Notes under the pieces: generated by a model | Database searches by the model: none | Seen by the model: only the letters and a program-made list of their open reading frames with translations | Told to the model about the DNA's origin: nothing | Position numbers and translations under genes: made by a program | Part shown: positions 36,456 through 44,827 of the stretch, piece after piece | Layout: the number at the start of each line of letters is the position of its first letter | Numbering within the stretch: position 1 is the first letter of the stretch | Source of the DNA: Glaciecola amylolytica | GTDB taxonomy: Bacteria; Bacteroidota; Bacteroidia; Flavobacteriales_D; Crocinitomicaceae | Length of the DNA stretch: 64,000 bases | Direction: 5' to 3' | NCBI GenBank assembly: GCA_003856375.1 | Contig: CP034120.1 | Location: 186,001-250,000 of the forward strand

Positions 36456-37562
36456 TCAGATGCTGAATCTAACCACTACAACGGTACTTGCAGTGTTGGC
36501 GAAATTTCCCGCTTCAGGAGTTTGACTGACGCTCGAATGTTCCATTGCAATTGTTTCGTCTGTAATCAAGGTTCCATCCAGATTTCTTAATTCATAAGTG
36601 AATCCAAGATCCTGAAGGAGTTCTCTTTTAGCTACGGACCAATCTCCGATACTTAAATCAGGAACAACGCGAATGGTTGGGAATGTAAGCACCAAAACGG
36701 TATCGGCTACATTCACGAAAGTGGCACCAGGAGGAGCTTGCAATCCGATTGGTAATCCTTCTACGACTGTTTCGTCCGTAATTACGGTTCCATCCGAAGT
36801 TCTTAATTCGTAATTAACTCCATGATTCTGAAGGATTATTGTTTTTGTTTCTTCATTCCAGGTTTTTCCACTCAGATCCGGAATGACACGAATTTCTGCA
36901 AATTGAAGGGTCAGAATGGTGTTTGTTGTATTGACAACCGTTCCGAACTCAGGGATTTGATCCAGGATCGTTAATCCTTCTACCAGTTCTTCGTTGGTAA
37001 TCAGATCACCATACATCGTTCTTAATTCGTAGGTAAATCCAAGGTTTTGAATCGTTTCTTTTCTTTCTTCGTTCCAGGTTTTACCGCTTAGATCCGGAAC
37101 ATTTCGGATTTCGGATATATTCTGAGGCGGCGGAACAGGAACGATTTTGAACTTCAGTTTTGCCATCGCATTTGCCTGTAATCCGAAACGATTCACATTT
37201 CCTGCATTCAGTGGAGTTGCGTTGATTTTATACTTGGAAAGCGGAGAGCCGCCGATTGGACTGCTCTGTTGCGATTTCAGATCGAGAGATAAGGAAATCT
37301 GCGCTTCAACTTCTGTTTCCGGAATGGTGTAAAAAGTCGGTTGATATCCGATTTCACGAATCAGGCTCAGAAGCTTTAATTCGTCTTCTGTTCTTTCTTC
37401 GTCTTTACTGATGTCGTAGATATCCAGGGTTTGTTCAAGCGCACCTTGATCAAGTGCTGCCTGCGCATCGCCTACTCCCTGACCGACGGAACTGATCAGT
37501 TCTCCCAGCGGACTGCCAAGCAGCTCGCTGAATAATTGTACGGGGTTATTTGTATTGCTCAT
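36456..37562 (-). CDS. IAEAQ/PTFY-domain paralogue with three PASTA-like repeats
   Basis: 368 aa, last gene of the novel operon. Residues ~10-150 are a divergent copy of the operon's core domain: LLGSPLGELISSVGQGVGDAQAALD helix, IGYQPTFYTIPETEVEAQISLS strands and KIVPVPPP tail. Three repeats of ~70 residues follow (153-221, 225-293, 298-367), each starting VPDLS, with GFTYELRxxxGxxIT in the middle and QxPxxGxxVNxxxTVLVLxF at the end, as in PASTA domains with an insert. No signal peptide or membrane helix, which is unusual for PASTA proteins. Its start overlaps the preceding gene by 17 nt. Confidence 0.88.
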   Translation of the reverse strand: MSNTNNPVQLFSELLGSPLGELISSVGQGVGDAQAALDQGALEQTLDIYDISKDEERTEDELKLLSLIREIGYQPTFYTIPETEVEAQISLSLDLKSQQSSPIGGSPLSKYKINATPLNAGNVNRFGLQANAMAKLKFKIVPVPPPQNISEIRNVPDLSGKTWNEERKETIQNLGFTYELRTMYGDLITNEELVEGLTILDQIPEFGTVVNTTNTILTLQFAEIRVIPDLSGKTWNEETKTIILQNHGVNYELRTSDGTVITDETVVEGLPIGLQAPPGATFVNVADTVLVLTFPTIRVVPDLSIGDWSVAKRELLQDLGFTYELRNLDGTLITDETIAMEHSSVSQTPEAGNFANTASTVVVVRFSI

Positions 37563-38460
37563 GTTTACTAAAAATTACGGTGATCAATTGATTTTTATTG
37601 ATTTTTTCTCCTGCAGTCGGTGATTGTTTGAAGGAATCTCCGTTCATAACAGCCGGATTGTTCTGATAAACCGGATTTAATCTTAAATTGAGACTTTTCA
37701 AAACTCTTCGCACAGCTGTTTCGGTCAATCCTTTTAAATCCGGGATAACTAAAACAGGCGCTTGTACTGTCTGATTCGAGGTGATGTCGAAAACGAGTTC
37801 ACTGATTGCATTTCCATTGACGTTTTCCGAACTGTCCGGATCAAGCAGAGTAGCACTAACGCTTTCTCCGTCTCGTTGAATCATGGCTTTCAGTTTAAGA
37901 GATATGTTTGAAAGTTTGAACGGAGAAGAATCGGAAGCGTTTGCTGCGGTCTCGATTTCAGAAACAATATTCGAATACAATTCATTGATCGGAAGTGGAG
38001 CTCTGTCTGCCGGAGGAGCCACTTTGAAAGGACTGGTGATGGGCAGGAAATCAGCGAATTTGCTGCTTGAATCCTTCATTAATTCTGCCGGAACTAACCA
38101 TACGGTGCCGAAATTAATCTCAAAGGTTTCGGTTACTTCATTCAGGTGAAAGGAAAAAGTGCTTGCAATGACCGGCTGTTTGAGAAGGTCTTCATCGACT
38201 TCTGCCGGAATTACCCGAATCGGTGGCATTTTATCATTGAGAATTGCGTCAAATAAATCGGCTTCTTCAGTTGGCATTCCTGTTCTGATAATGCTGTTGA
38301 TAGCCAAACCACCTTTCGTATTGAGTGGTAATTCATAGAGGTTTACCCAACTTTGATCCGTAAATCTGTAATATTGAACAATTACCGGCAGGCTGGGTAC
38401 TGCATCTCCACTTGTGTCGAGAAGTGTTAGTTTAATGGATAATTTTTGAAAAACTGTCAT
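37546..38460 (-). CDS. Beta-sandwich protein with C-terminal PASTA domain
   Basis: 304 aa. Residues ~1-120 look like an Ig-like beta-sandwich (KLSIKLTLLDTSGDAVPSLPVIVQYY). Residues ~157-230 (INELYSNIVSEIE ... FKLSNISLKLKAMIQRDGE ... ELVFDIT) recall the trypco2 adaptor domain of conflict systems; this is a weak resemblance by eye. Residues 237-298 form one PASTA domain (VLVIPDLKGLTETAVRRVLKSL ... QSPTAGEKINKNQLITVIF). No export signal. It overlaps the neighbours on both sides (4 nt and 17 nt). Confidence 0.85.
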   Translation of the reverse strand: MTVFQKLSIKLTLLDTSGDAVPSLPVIVQYYRFTDQSWVNLYELPLNTKGGLAINSIIRTGMPTEEADLFDAILNDKMPPIRVIPAEVDEDLLKQPVIASTFSFHLNEVTETFEINFGTVWLVPAELMKDSSSKFADFLPITSPFKVAPPADRAPLPINELYSNIVSEIETAANASDSSPFKLSNISLKLKAMIQRDGESVSATLLDPDSSENVNGNAISELVFDITSNQTVQAPVLVIPDLKGLTETAVRRVLKSLNLRLNPVYQNNPAVMNGDSFKQSPTAGEKINKNQLITVIFSKHEQYK

Positions 38461-39167
38461 GATTTACTGATTGAGATTGATGAAAATTGTGATCCGCTAT
38501 TGGCAACAAAAACAAAGGTTTTCCCGTTGTAAAAGTCTACTGTATTCACTTTGCATTTGGCTTCAAATATTCCGTGAATATTGGTGTATCCGTCTTTGTC
38601 ACTTGAAAAAACAGGAGTTCCGACTGCCTGATTGGAATTGAAACTGAATGAGGTGTCTTTGTCGAAATTGATTTCTACCCGCTGACCGACTACCGGTTCA
38701 TTGTTTGCCTGTAAAAGTTTGAATGTGACTCTCAAATAGGTAAATGTCGAATCAGAGCCGCCAACATCACCTGCACCTGTCAGGGAGAATTGAGGTAAAC
38801 CTTCGTTGGGCATTACTGCAACAAATCTTCCTGAAATGTTGCTGGTGATACTTCCCAGGTTTTTGGAAGTCGTTTCAGTGCTTCGGAAGGGAATAAAGCG
38901 AAGTGCACCAACGGGAGGAGCCATTTGTGAAAGGGTTCCGCCTCTTAGAATCGGAGGAGATGGACTTCCTGTTTGAGCTGACTCGAATTGTGAAATAACT
39001 TCGAGGTTAAAATCCAGATAGGGAATTTGATAGAGGGTATTTGGTCTTCCGTATTCATCATACGGAGGCATACTGCGAAGCTGATCTTGTGCTTCGTTCA
39101 AACTGTCGGCGATGCTGAGAACTATTTCGTGCAAGGCCAGTGAATTGATGGTGGTTGATGAACTCAT
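38457..39167 (-). CDS. Divergent core-domain paralogue with beta-sandwich end
   Basis: 236 aa. The start (LALHEIVLSIADSLNEAQDQL) and the following YQIPYLDFNLEVISQFES copy the helix plus strand pattern of the operon's core domain, and GALRFIPF fills the place of the VPAP motif. The C-terminal ~100 residues (TYLRVTFKLLQANNEPVVGQRVEINFD ... DGYTNIHGIFEAKC) look like an Ig-like or invasin-like domain. No signal peptide. It lies 2 nt after the coiled-coil gene and overlaps the next one by 4 nt. Confidence 0.83.
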   Translation of the reverse strand: MSSSTTINSLALHEIVLSIADSLNEAQDQLRSMPPYDEYGRPNTLYQIPYLDFNLEVISQFESAQTGSPSPPILRGGTLSQMAPPVGALRFIPFRSTETTSKNLGSITSNISGRFVAVMPNEGLPQFSLTGAGDVGGSDSTFTYLRVTFKLLQANNEPVVGQRVEINFDKDTSFSFNSNQAVGTPVFSSDKDGYTNIHGIFEAKCKVNTVDFYNGKTFVFVANSGSQFSSISISKS

Positions 39168-39169
39168 TT

Positions 39170-40240
39170 TTAAGTGTATTTTTCGTTTTTGCGTTCTTTC
39201 TTTTTACTCGACCGTTCTTCTTCTTTGCGTTCGGCCTTTTTTCTGGATAGAAATTGTTCTTTTCGTTTTTCTCTGCGTTCAGTCTCTTTTTGTTCGGCTT
39301 CTTTCTGTTCAGCTTTTTTAGCAGAGGCATTCTCAGAAAGATTATTTTGACGATCATCCAACGACAATTCGTTCTCCAGTTTATCTGTCAGTTCTTTGAT
39401 TTCAGGAACTTTTGATTCCAGCGATTCCAAAGAATCTTTGACGGCCGATTTTGCGGACTGAACAAAACGCTTCTTTTCCTCCAGTTTGTCTGAGAGCTTT
39501 TGAAGTGTGATCTTTTCCTTCAGTTTTTCCTTTATGGTTTCACGTTTTTCATCCCAATCATCTTTGAGTTTGGGAATTTTCGGCGGAATTACTTTTGGTT
39601 TTTTTTCCTGATCCAGTTTTTGTTGAAACTTCGCAAGATCCTTCTGTCCGAGTGAATCGAGTTCGGTTTTTAGTTTCCTGATTTGATCCGGAACTTTTGC
39701 AACCTTTCTGATTTCTTCGGTAAGCACTCTTTTCTTTCTTTCTATTTCATCTTTCTGTTTCCGTATCGTGTCGGCATTCAGCCTGATTCTTTCGGAACTT
39801 TTTTTTGATTTCGGTGCTTTTAGGCTGGTTGAAGGATCTTGTTCGGTTTCTTTTTTAAGCAAAGTTTTCTTTTGGAGAGCGAGTTTTTCTTTCAGTCGGT
39901 TCTGATTTTGTTCCCATTTCTCTAATTCTTTGCTCTTTTTTAAGAGCCGCTCTTCGAGTTTTCTCTTCTGAGCGGCTCTGTTTTTTTCCTTCTCGCGTTT
40001 ATTTTTAAACGATTCGATAGTACCGGCGAATCGAGGATTTTCTTCTACAGGATTAGTCGTTTGAAGTAAATTGCCCATCTCATTTTCCAAAGACTGCCGT
40101 TCCTTCAACAATTCATCCAATTCCTGGTTTTGCGCTGCAATTTCATCCAGCGTTAATTGAATACTACTAAAAGAGTTTTCGCTTTCGTTATTTGAATCGA
40201 AATCTGTGGTTTTGACGAGTTTTTTCCAGCTTTTTGTCAT
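39170..40240 (-). CDS. Highly charged coiled-coil protein
   Basis: 356 aa, almost entirely Lys/Glu/Arg-rich coiled coil (residues ~28-345), with a short serine/asparagine-rich N-terminus. No signal peptide and no membrane helix. In the middle of the operon, it may act as a ruler, scaffold or tether for the surrounding core-domain proteins (inference). Not related to a named family that I can recognise. Confidence 0.85.
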   Translation of the reverse strand: MTKSWKKLVKTTDFDSNNESENSFSSIQLTLDEIAAQNQELDELLKERQSLENEMGNLLQTTNPVEENPRFAGTIESFKNKREKEKNRAAQKRKLEERLLKKSKELEKWEQNQNRLKEKLALQKKTLLKKETEQDPSTSLKAPKSKKSSERIRLNADTIRKQKDEIERKKRVLTEEIRKVAKVPDQIRKLKTELDSLGQKDLAKFQQKLDQEKKPKVIPPKIPKLKDDWDEKRETIKEKLKEKITLQKLSDKLEEKKRFVQSAKSAVKDSLESLESKVPEIKELTDKLENELSLDDRQNNLSENASAKKAEQKEAEQKETERREKRKEQFLSRKKAERKEEERSSKKKERKNEKYT

Positions 40241-40274
40241 AATCTTGTTTTGCGGATAGGGTTAGTGTTTAATC

Positions 40275-40805
40275 TTAGGTGCCTGTTTCCAATGCAGTTT
40301 CCATTGCTGATTCGTCCATCAGTTGTTTCAACCGGCTTTCGAACATCGCAGGAGCAGGAACCGTTACGAGTTTGGTACGCATTTCGGAACTTCCGTTTGC
40401 TTCGTATTGGTATTTCTGAGAATAACTGGCGTTTACAGAAGCTGCAACTACACCAAACGGTGACCAGGCAGCAGCTTTGATAGAAGTTCCAACAGAAGCC
40501 TCTTGCTCAGTTTTCATTGAAATGGCCAATCTGAGTTCAATATATGTTTCTACGAACTGATAGAATGTTGGCGTGAAACCGAGAGCCAGTAAACTGACTC
40601 CGTCGTCTCCTTCCCGGAGTTTGATCAGCGAAGTTTCGTCACGTTCCAACGTTCCGTCATCATTCATTTTAAATCCCGCCATTAATTGCGCGATCTTGAT
40701 AGAAACACGATCGAGTGCATATTGAGCCTCGGCAATCCCTACACCAAGCGTTCGAACTAATTCGGGAAACGGAGCATTTAATAACTCTCTTCCAATATCT
40801 GCCAT
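40275..40805 (-). CDS. Minimal IAEAQ/PTFY core-domain protein
   Basis: 176 aa, one of the two simplest copies of the core domain. Order: ELLNAPFPELVRTL (6-20), GVGIAEAQYALDRVSIKIAQLM (21-42), LGFTPTFYQFVETYIE (75-90) leading into a strand LRLAISMK, a variable loop, ASYSQKYQYEANGSS (126-140), RTKLVTVPAP (143-152), then a closing helix FESRLKQLMDE. No export signal or enzyme motif. The sister gene 63 nt upstream shares every one of these blocks. Function unknown; a self-assembling subunit is a reasonable guess. Confidence 0.88.
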   Translation of the reverse strand: MADIGRELLNAPFPELVRTLGVGIAEAQYALDRVSIKIAQLMAGFKMNDDGTLERDETSLIKLREGDDGVSLLALGFTPTFYQFVETYIELRLAISMKTEQEASVGTSIKAAAWSPFGVVAASVNASYSQKYQYEANGSSEMRTKLVTVPAPAMFESRLKQLMDESAMETALETGT

Positions 40806-40868
40806 ATGCTTATAGATTAAGGGTTAATAGAGCAGCTGTCGCTTTGACAGCTGCCTGGATTGATTGGT

Positions 40869-41747
40869 TTATGGAATCGGTGCTGGAGTAATGTTGTTGA
40901 ACTCCTCATCCATCAATCGCTGGATACGTTCTTCCAGAACTGAAGGTGCCGGAACCGGAACCAATTTAGTGCGAAGCAAACTCGATCCTTCTGCTGAGTA
41001 GCTGTACTTCTGAGAGTAAGAAGCATTCACTTGTGCAATCTGTACTGTTTTTCCGGATTTGATTTTTTTGAAACCTTTCCCGATGCGTTTTGCCGGAGAT
41101 TGGTTACTTACAGAAGCATTGGTGCTGACATTTCCTTCCTGTGTGTACTTGATGGAAATCTTCACTTCAATGATCGTATCCACGAATTGGTAGAAAGTCG
41201 GTGTAAAACCGCATTCCAACATCGAGATTCTGCGTGGAAGATGAAGAATCGCACTATTGTCATCCGTAGTACTTGTGGTAGATGTAATTGTCAAATCGCC
41301 ATAAGAACAAGGAGTAGATGCAGATGAACCGCTCCCGCTCAAATAGAATACACCTCCGAAATCGATAAATTTATCTGCTGTTGCAATAACAGCTCCGGCC
41401 GTATAACCACCAGGAACAGCTAAAGGAGCTGGTTTAAATCCTGTATTGTTAAGCAAGGAACGGATTTCAGCCTTTTCCTGAATATTGTTCGTTCCATTGT
41501 GACGAGCAATTGCCTGAGCTTTTGTCATTTTTTCCTTTCCGAAATAAACGCGGCTGTCTTCAAAAGTGACATTTCCCTGTTCATCTGTAACGGTGGATAA
41601 ACCGCCCATCATTTCGGCTACTTCGATAGAGTTCTGATCCAGAACAATTTGTGCTTCTGCGATTGCAAAAGCCATTTGGCGAATCATGTCGCCCATAGGC
41701 ACGTCAAGAAGTTCCTGACCAATGCGTGGTTTGGTGTTTTCAAACAT
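40869..41747 (-). CDS. IAEAQ/PTFY core-domain protein with inserted segment
   Basis: 292 aa. Same blocks as the 176-aa sister: ELLDVPMGDMIRQMAFAIAEAQIVLDQNSIEVAEMM (12-48) and then, after a ~120-residue insert (about 51-170), CGFTPTFYQFVDTIIEVKISIK (179-200), ASYSQKYSYSAEGSS (242-256), RTKLVPVPAP (259-268) and LEERIQRLMDEE. The insert contains EVRSLLN-like helices and a Gly/Ser/Thr-rich stretch and matches nothing I know. Near-identity of the C-terminal half with the 40275 gene indicates a fairly recent duplication. Confidence 0.88.
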   Translation of the reverse strand: MFENTKPRIGQELLDVPMGDMIRQMAFAIAEAQIVLDQNSIEVAEMMGGLSTVTDEQGNVTFEDSRVYFGKEKMTKAQAIARHNGTNNIQEKAEIRSLLNNTGFKPAPLAVPGGYTAGAVIATADKFIDFGGVFYLSGSGSSASTPCSYGDLTITSTTSTTDDNSAILHLPRRISMLECGFTPTFYQFVDTIIEVKISIKYTQEGNVSTNASVSNQSPAKRIGKGFKKIKSGKTVQIAQVNASYSQKYSYSAEGSSLLRTKLVPVPAPSVLEERIQRLMDEEFNNITPAPIP

Positions 41748-41774
41748 ACGTTGTTGTTTTTGGTGATTAAAAGA

Positions 41775-42236
41775 TTACGTTGTTGTGTTTCCTTCTGAGC
41801 TTAAATTTTTCAGAAGTGTAACGAGATTTTCGGGTGGAGGCAGTGAAACCATGCGGGCTGCAATACTCGAAGAAGCCGAAGCGGATTGATCGAATTTTCG
41901 TGCATAACCTGCACTGATGGTAGTTGAAACTACTTTGGTTTCCACTGAAACTACACCACTTGCGTCGAAAGCAGTTGATTCTGACATGGAGAAATCCATT
42001 TTTGCATCAAAAGTTGCTTCTGTAAAAGCGTAGAAACTGGGAACAAAACCTAGATTTAATAGGCTGACTTGATTCCCGCCGATTTCCACTGTGCTGGAAG
42101 CGAGGTTTTTGAGCATGGTGATGGAATTGCTGTCCAATGCTGCCTGCGCTGTTGCTATCGAAAGTCCCATGTTTTCAATCATTGATGAAAGCGGGGAGTT
42201 CGTCAGCGTGCTTGTTATTGTTTCAATTGCTGGCAT
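41775..42236 (-). CDS. Minimal IAEAQ/PTFY core-domain protein, divergent
   Basis: 153 aa, the shortest copy of the core: NSPLSSMIENMGLSIATAQAALDSNSI (13-39), LLNLGFVPSFYAFTEATFDAKMDFSM (59-84), SAGYARKFDQSASASSS (108-124), ARMVSLPPP (127-135) and a short C-terminal helix. It is closer to the C-terminal half of the 609-aa protein just upstream (ARMVSLPAP) than to the 40275/40869 pair (RTKLVxVPAP), so the family falls into two subgroups. No signal peptide. Confidence 0.87.
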   Translation of the reverse strand: MPAIETITSTLTNSPLSSMIENMGLSIATAQAALDSNSITMLKNLASSTVEIGGNQVSLLNLGFVPSFYAFTEATFDAKMDFSMSESTAFDASGVVSVETKVVSTTISAGYARKFDQSASASSSIAARMVSLPPPENLVTLLKNLSSEGNTTT

Positions 42237-42261
42237 TTACTAGGGATTTAATAGGTTAATA

Positions 42262-44091
42262 CTATTCTCCCGTGCCGTAAGTGTCTTCAAGGAATTGTAC
42301 AAACTTTGTCGGCGCAGGAAGTGAAACCATTCGGGCTGACATGGATGAATTTCCCTCCATCGACATCTCAAACTGACGGGACATTCTGAAATCCACACTC
42401 GCGCTTAGGGCAAATGAACTGTCCTGGGATTTATTGCTGACAGCTTCATTCAGGATGGATTTTTGATTTTTGGTTTTTCCAAAGAGATGAGTAGAGCTTT
42501 GTTCTGATCCTTGACTCGTGCTTTCTTCGTTGCTTTCAACCTCAATTTCTTCCGATTGATTGGTAAGCATTGTGAACTTAACAATTGCCTCGTCATCCAA
42601 AAAGTAATGAAGCTCATCAGAAGTTTTCTCATATGAATGGTTTGCAATCTGTGCTTTAGCAGCGATTACCAATGCACTGAAATCGGCATTTACAGCATGA
42701 ATATCTAAATTGCCGTATGTAACAGTCAAATCGGTGAAAGCAACTGAAGGTGTTACCGTGTCATCGACATAAACGAATCCGTTTGATCCGCCTTTTGGTA
42801 CTGCTGCTTTTTTCACATTAGGACCAATAAGAATCAGGTAGTCGGCATCCAACTCGATTTTGGCGTAGCGTTTTGTTAAATCGCTTGCACCTTCCGAATT
42901 CGTTACCGCACCAATTGCTACATTGATCGGAGCATCAGATCCGAAGATGTGATTACGCAAATTTTCAGCACGTCTTTTCGCCAGACTTTTGTTTTTCGGA
43001 TTGTCTCCACCTTTCGGATCTGTCATTCCGGTAATCTTAATAGACGCATCCGGATCTTTCGCTTGAATTAAGCGAAGAGCTTTATGAACCGATAGATGAT
43101 AACTGTGGTTTTGGTTGGGCACAGCACCCGTCAAATCTGACGAATAGGTTACCTGGGCATTGTCTCCGGGACCATCCTTCAGGTTTTTGAGATAAGTAAT
43201 CTCATCGCTGTTGTATCCAAAGTACATCGTACTTGAAACTGGAACCCAGACACTTCCGATTTTGGTGATTAAATCCCCGTTTTTGGTTAAAGCAAAAACT
43301 TTTGCTCCTGATCCGGTTTTAGTTACGGCATCGTTTAAAGTAGTGTTTGTAAAACTGTCTACCAATTCTATTGGATCTGTCGAACCTCCGGTACCATCGA
43401 TATCAATTTCTGATGGTACGCTCAAGTCCTGGACTTTAAAAACTCCAACTCCTGATGCTCCGAAATGCAACCCTTCTTCTATTCGAAGGAATCCTCCGTC
43501 CATCCAGACATCCACTCCACGACTTTGATTTTCGGTTAGTTTTCTGGATTGAATTTCTTCATAAACCTGATCTACACCGGCGTCATGCTTGATGTCGTAT
43601 TTGAATTTTTCCAAACGAGTCTTTGCTTGAAGCGTTTCACTTTGTTTAACGAATTTGCTGTTGATTTTCACAGCTTTTTTCTCTTTGGCACGGAAACTAA
43701 ATTGTCGGGAAGCCTTGTATTCTTCCGTTGTTTCCGAGTAATTGTCTTCACTCAAAAAAGAGTGTGTGTCTTCGGTGTATCCTTTGTTTTTGGCTAGCTG
43801 AAGATCCAGTCCGAATCCGAATTCCAATGATTCTCTCGAGGCCATTTTTAAGTAAATGCTGGCGCTGATGTCTGCATATTGGAATGAGTAGAATACTGGA
43901 ATGAATCCCAACTCCAACAAGGATTCGTTTCCGATCTTTGTTTCTGCCAACTTAATAGCCTGGGCTATCGAATTGTCATCTAGTTTCTCTTGGGCTTCCG
44001 CAATTCCGAGAGCGAGGTTTTTAAAGATGCTGCTGACATCAACCTGCTGCAGAATGGAAGCTCCTTCACTGAATTTGGTTAAATCACTCAT
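42262..44091 (-). CDS. IAEAQ/PTFY core domain interrupted by OmpA-like module
   Basis: 609 aa. The core domain is split: its first half is at 20-90 (IFKNLALGIAEAQEKLDDNSIAQAI, LGFIPVFYSFQYADISASIYLKM) and its second half at 558-605 (ALSASVDFRMSRQFEMSMEG, ARMVSLPAP). Between them are ~465 residues: a charged helical part, a beta region, an OmpA-like domain at ~288-415 (STMYFGYNSDEITYL, ITGMTDPKGGDNPKNKSLAKRRAENLRNHI) and an acidic Ser-rich linker. OmpA-like domains normally bind peptidoglycan in the periplasm, yet no signal peptide is present. The gene begins after a 173-nt structured spacer. Confidence 0.87.
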   Translation of the reverse strand: MSDLTKFSEGASILQQVDVSSIFKNLALGIAEAQEKLDDNSIAQAIKLAETKIGNESLLELGFIPVFYSFQYADISASIYLKMASRESLEFGFGLDLQLAKNKGYTEDTHSFLSEDNYSETTEEYKASRQFSFRAKEKKAVKINSKFVKQSETLQAKTRLEKFKYDIKHDAGVDQVYEEIQSRKLTENQSRGVDVWMDGGFLRIEEGLHFGASGVGVFKVQDLSVPSEIDIDGTGGSTDPIELVDSFTNTTLNDAVTKTGSGAKVFALTKNGDLITKIGSVWVPVSSTMYFGYNSDEITYLKNLKDGPGDNAQVTYSSDLTGAVPNQNHSYHLSVHKALRLIQAKDPDASIKITGMTDPKGGDNPKNKSLAKRRAENLRNHIFGSDAPINVAIGAVTNSEGASDLTKRYAKIELDADYLILIGPNVKKAAVPKGGSNGFVYVDDTVTPSVAFTDLTVTYGNLDIHAVNADFSALVIAAKAQIANHSYEKTSDELHYFLDDEAIVKFTMLTNQSEEIEVESNEESTSQGSEQSSTHLFGKTKNQKSILNEAVSNKSQDSSFALSASVDFRMSRQFEMSMEGNSSMSARMVSLPAPTKFVQFLEDTYGTGE

Positions 44092-44264
44092 AAATTAATT
44101 GTTTTTAATGTTTCGCACAAAGCGTGCAGACAATCATTCAAAGCGTCCTGGCGAAATGGTTAGGCGTGAATGGTCGGTCCCGGTCTTTCCCGGGATTGAT
44201 TGTGGTGGTCGGCTATCATTTGTGGAGGCAAATCAGACTGCCCGCACACTTGTGTGAAACGTGG
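44092..44264 (-). other. Structured GC-rich intercistronic spacer in the operon
   Basis: 173 nt between the TPR gene and the OmpA-fusion gene, much longer than the other gaps (2-63 nt, or overlaps). It has several short stems: TCCCGG/CCGGGA with a 6-nt loop (44078+100: 44178-44195), GCAC/GTGC (44115-44127) and the palindrome CACACTTGTGTG (44245-44256). Its GC content by eye is above that of the flanks. No -7 TAnnTTTG element was found. Possible RNA-processing or attenuation site. Confidence 0.45.
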
Positions 44265-44822
44265 TTAGAACGGATTGATCATTTCCGGCAGTTTAACTGC
44301 TATTGTTTCGTTGACATTTTCCTTACGAACCGTAAAGTAGTGATGTCTGTTTTGTAAATCACGCACTTGTTTGTGAGTAACTGCATAGCCTCTTCGAAGC
44401 CAATTCAGCAGCTCTTTACTCAAAGGCATAGATAACTCTTTTGCTTCTTTCAGAGCTGAATCGAAAGCTACTATCGCTTCTGCTTTTTCATCCAGGTAGA
44501 TGCACTGGATGCCTTTCCGTTCCCAGAGCGATGCAAGGTTTTTCCTGAACCATTCATCTGTACGTTCGGCCTTTTTTGGTGTCAGGAAATCAATGCTTTT
44601 ATCGCAATAAGTGATGATTTCTTCGTGTGCCTCCATCAATTCCAGAGATTCCATTGCACACAAACTGTAATGCTGCAGGAATACTTCTGAATTCTCTACT
44701 GTCTGGCACATCCGCATAGCTTCTTTATAGTGGCGCAATGCTTCTTTGTGATCTCCTTTTAAAGCGAGGATTTTTCCGTTTTCAGCGATTTGGAGATGGA
44801 GGTTAGGTTTGTTTTCGTTCAT
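44265..44822 (-). CDS. TPR protein, second gene of the operon
   Basis: 185 aa made of about three to four TPR-like helix pairs (IAENGKILALKGDHKEALRHYKEAMRM at 12-38; ASLWERKGIQCIYLDEKAEAIVAFDSALKEA later). No signal peptide. Similar proteins in Bacteroidota are sometimes mislabelled peptidylprolyl isomerase; no isomerase domain is visible. Placed 5 nt after the first gene, it is probably a chaperone or adaptor for the core-domain proteins (inference). Confidence 0.85.
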   Translation of the reverse strand: MNENKPNLHLQIAENGKILALKGDHKEALRHYKEAMRMCQTVENSEVFLQHYSLCAMESLELMEAHEEIITYCDKSIDFLTPKKAERTDEWFRKNLASLWERKGIQCIYLDEKAEAIVAFDSALKEAKELSMPLSKELLNWLRRGYAVTHKQVRDLQNRHHYFTVRKENVNETIAVKLPEMINPF

Positions 44823-44827
44823 AGTGG

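Noticed and set aside
44135-44215. tRNA-like stretch (GCGAAATGGTTAGGCG resembling a D arm)
   Set aside because: No acceptor stem, no anticodon arm and no GGTTCRA T-loop can be fitted in the right places.
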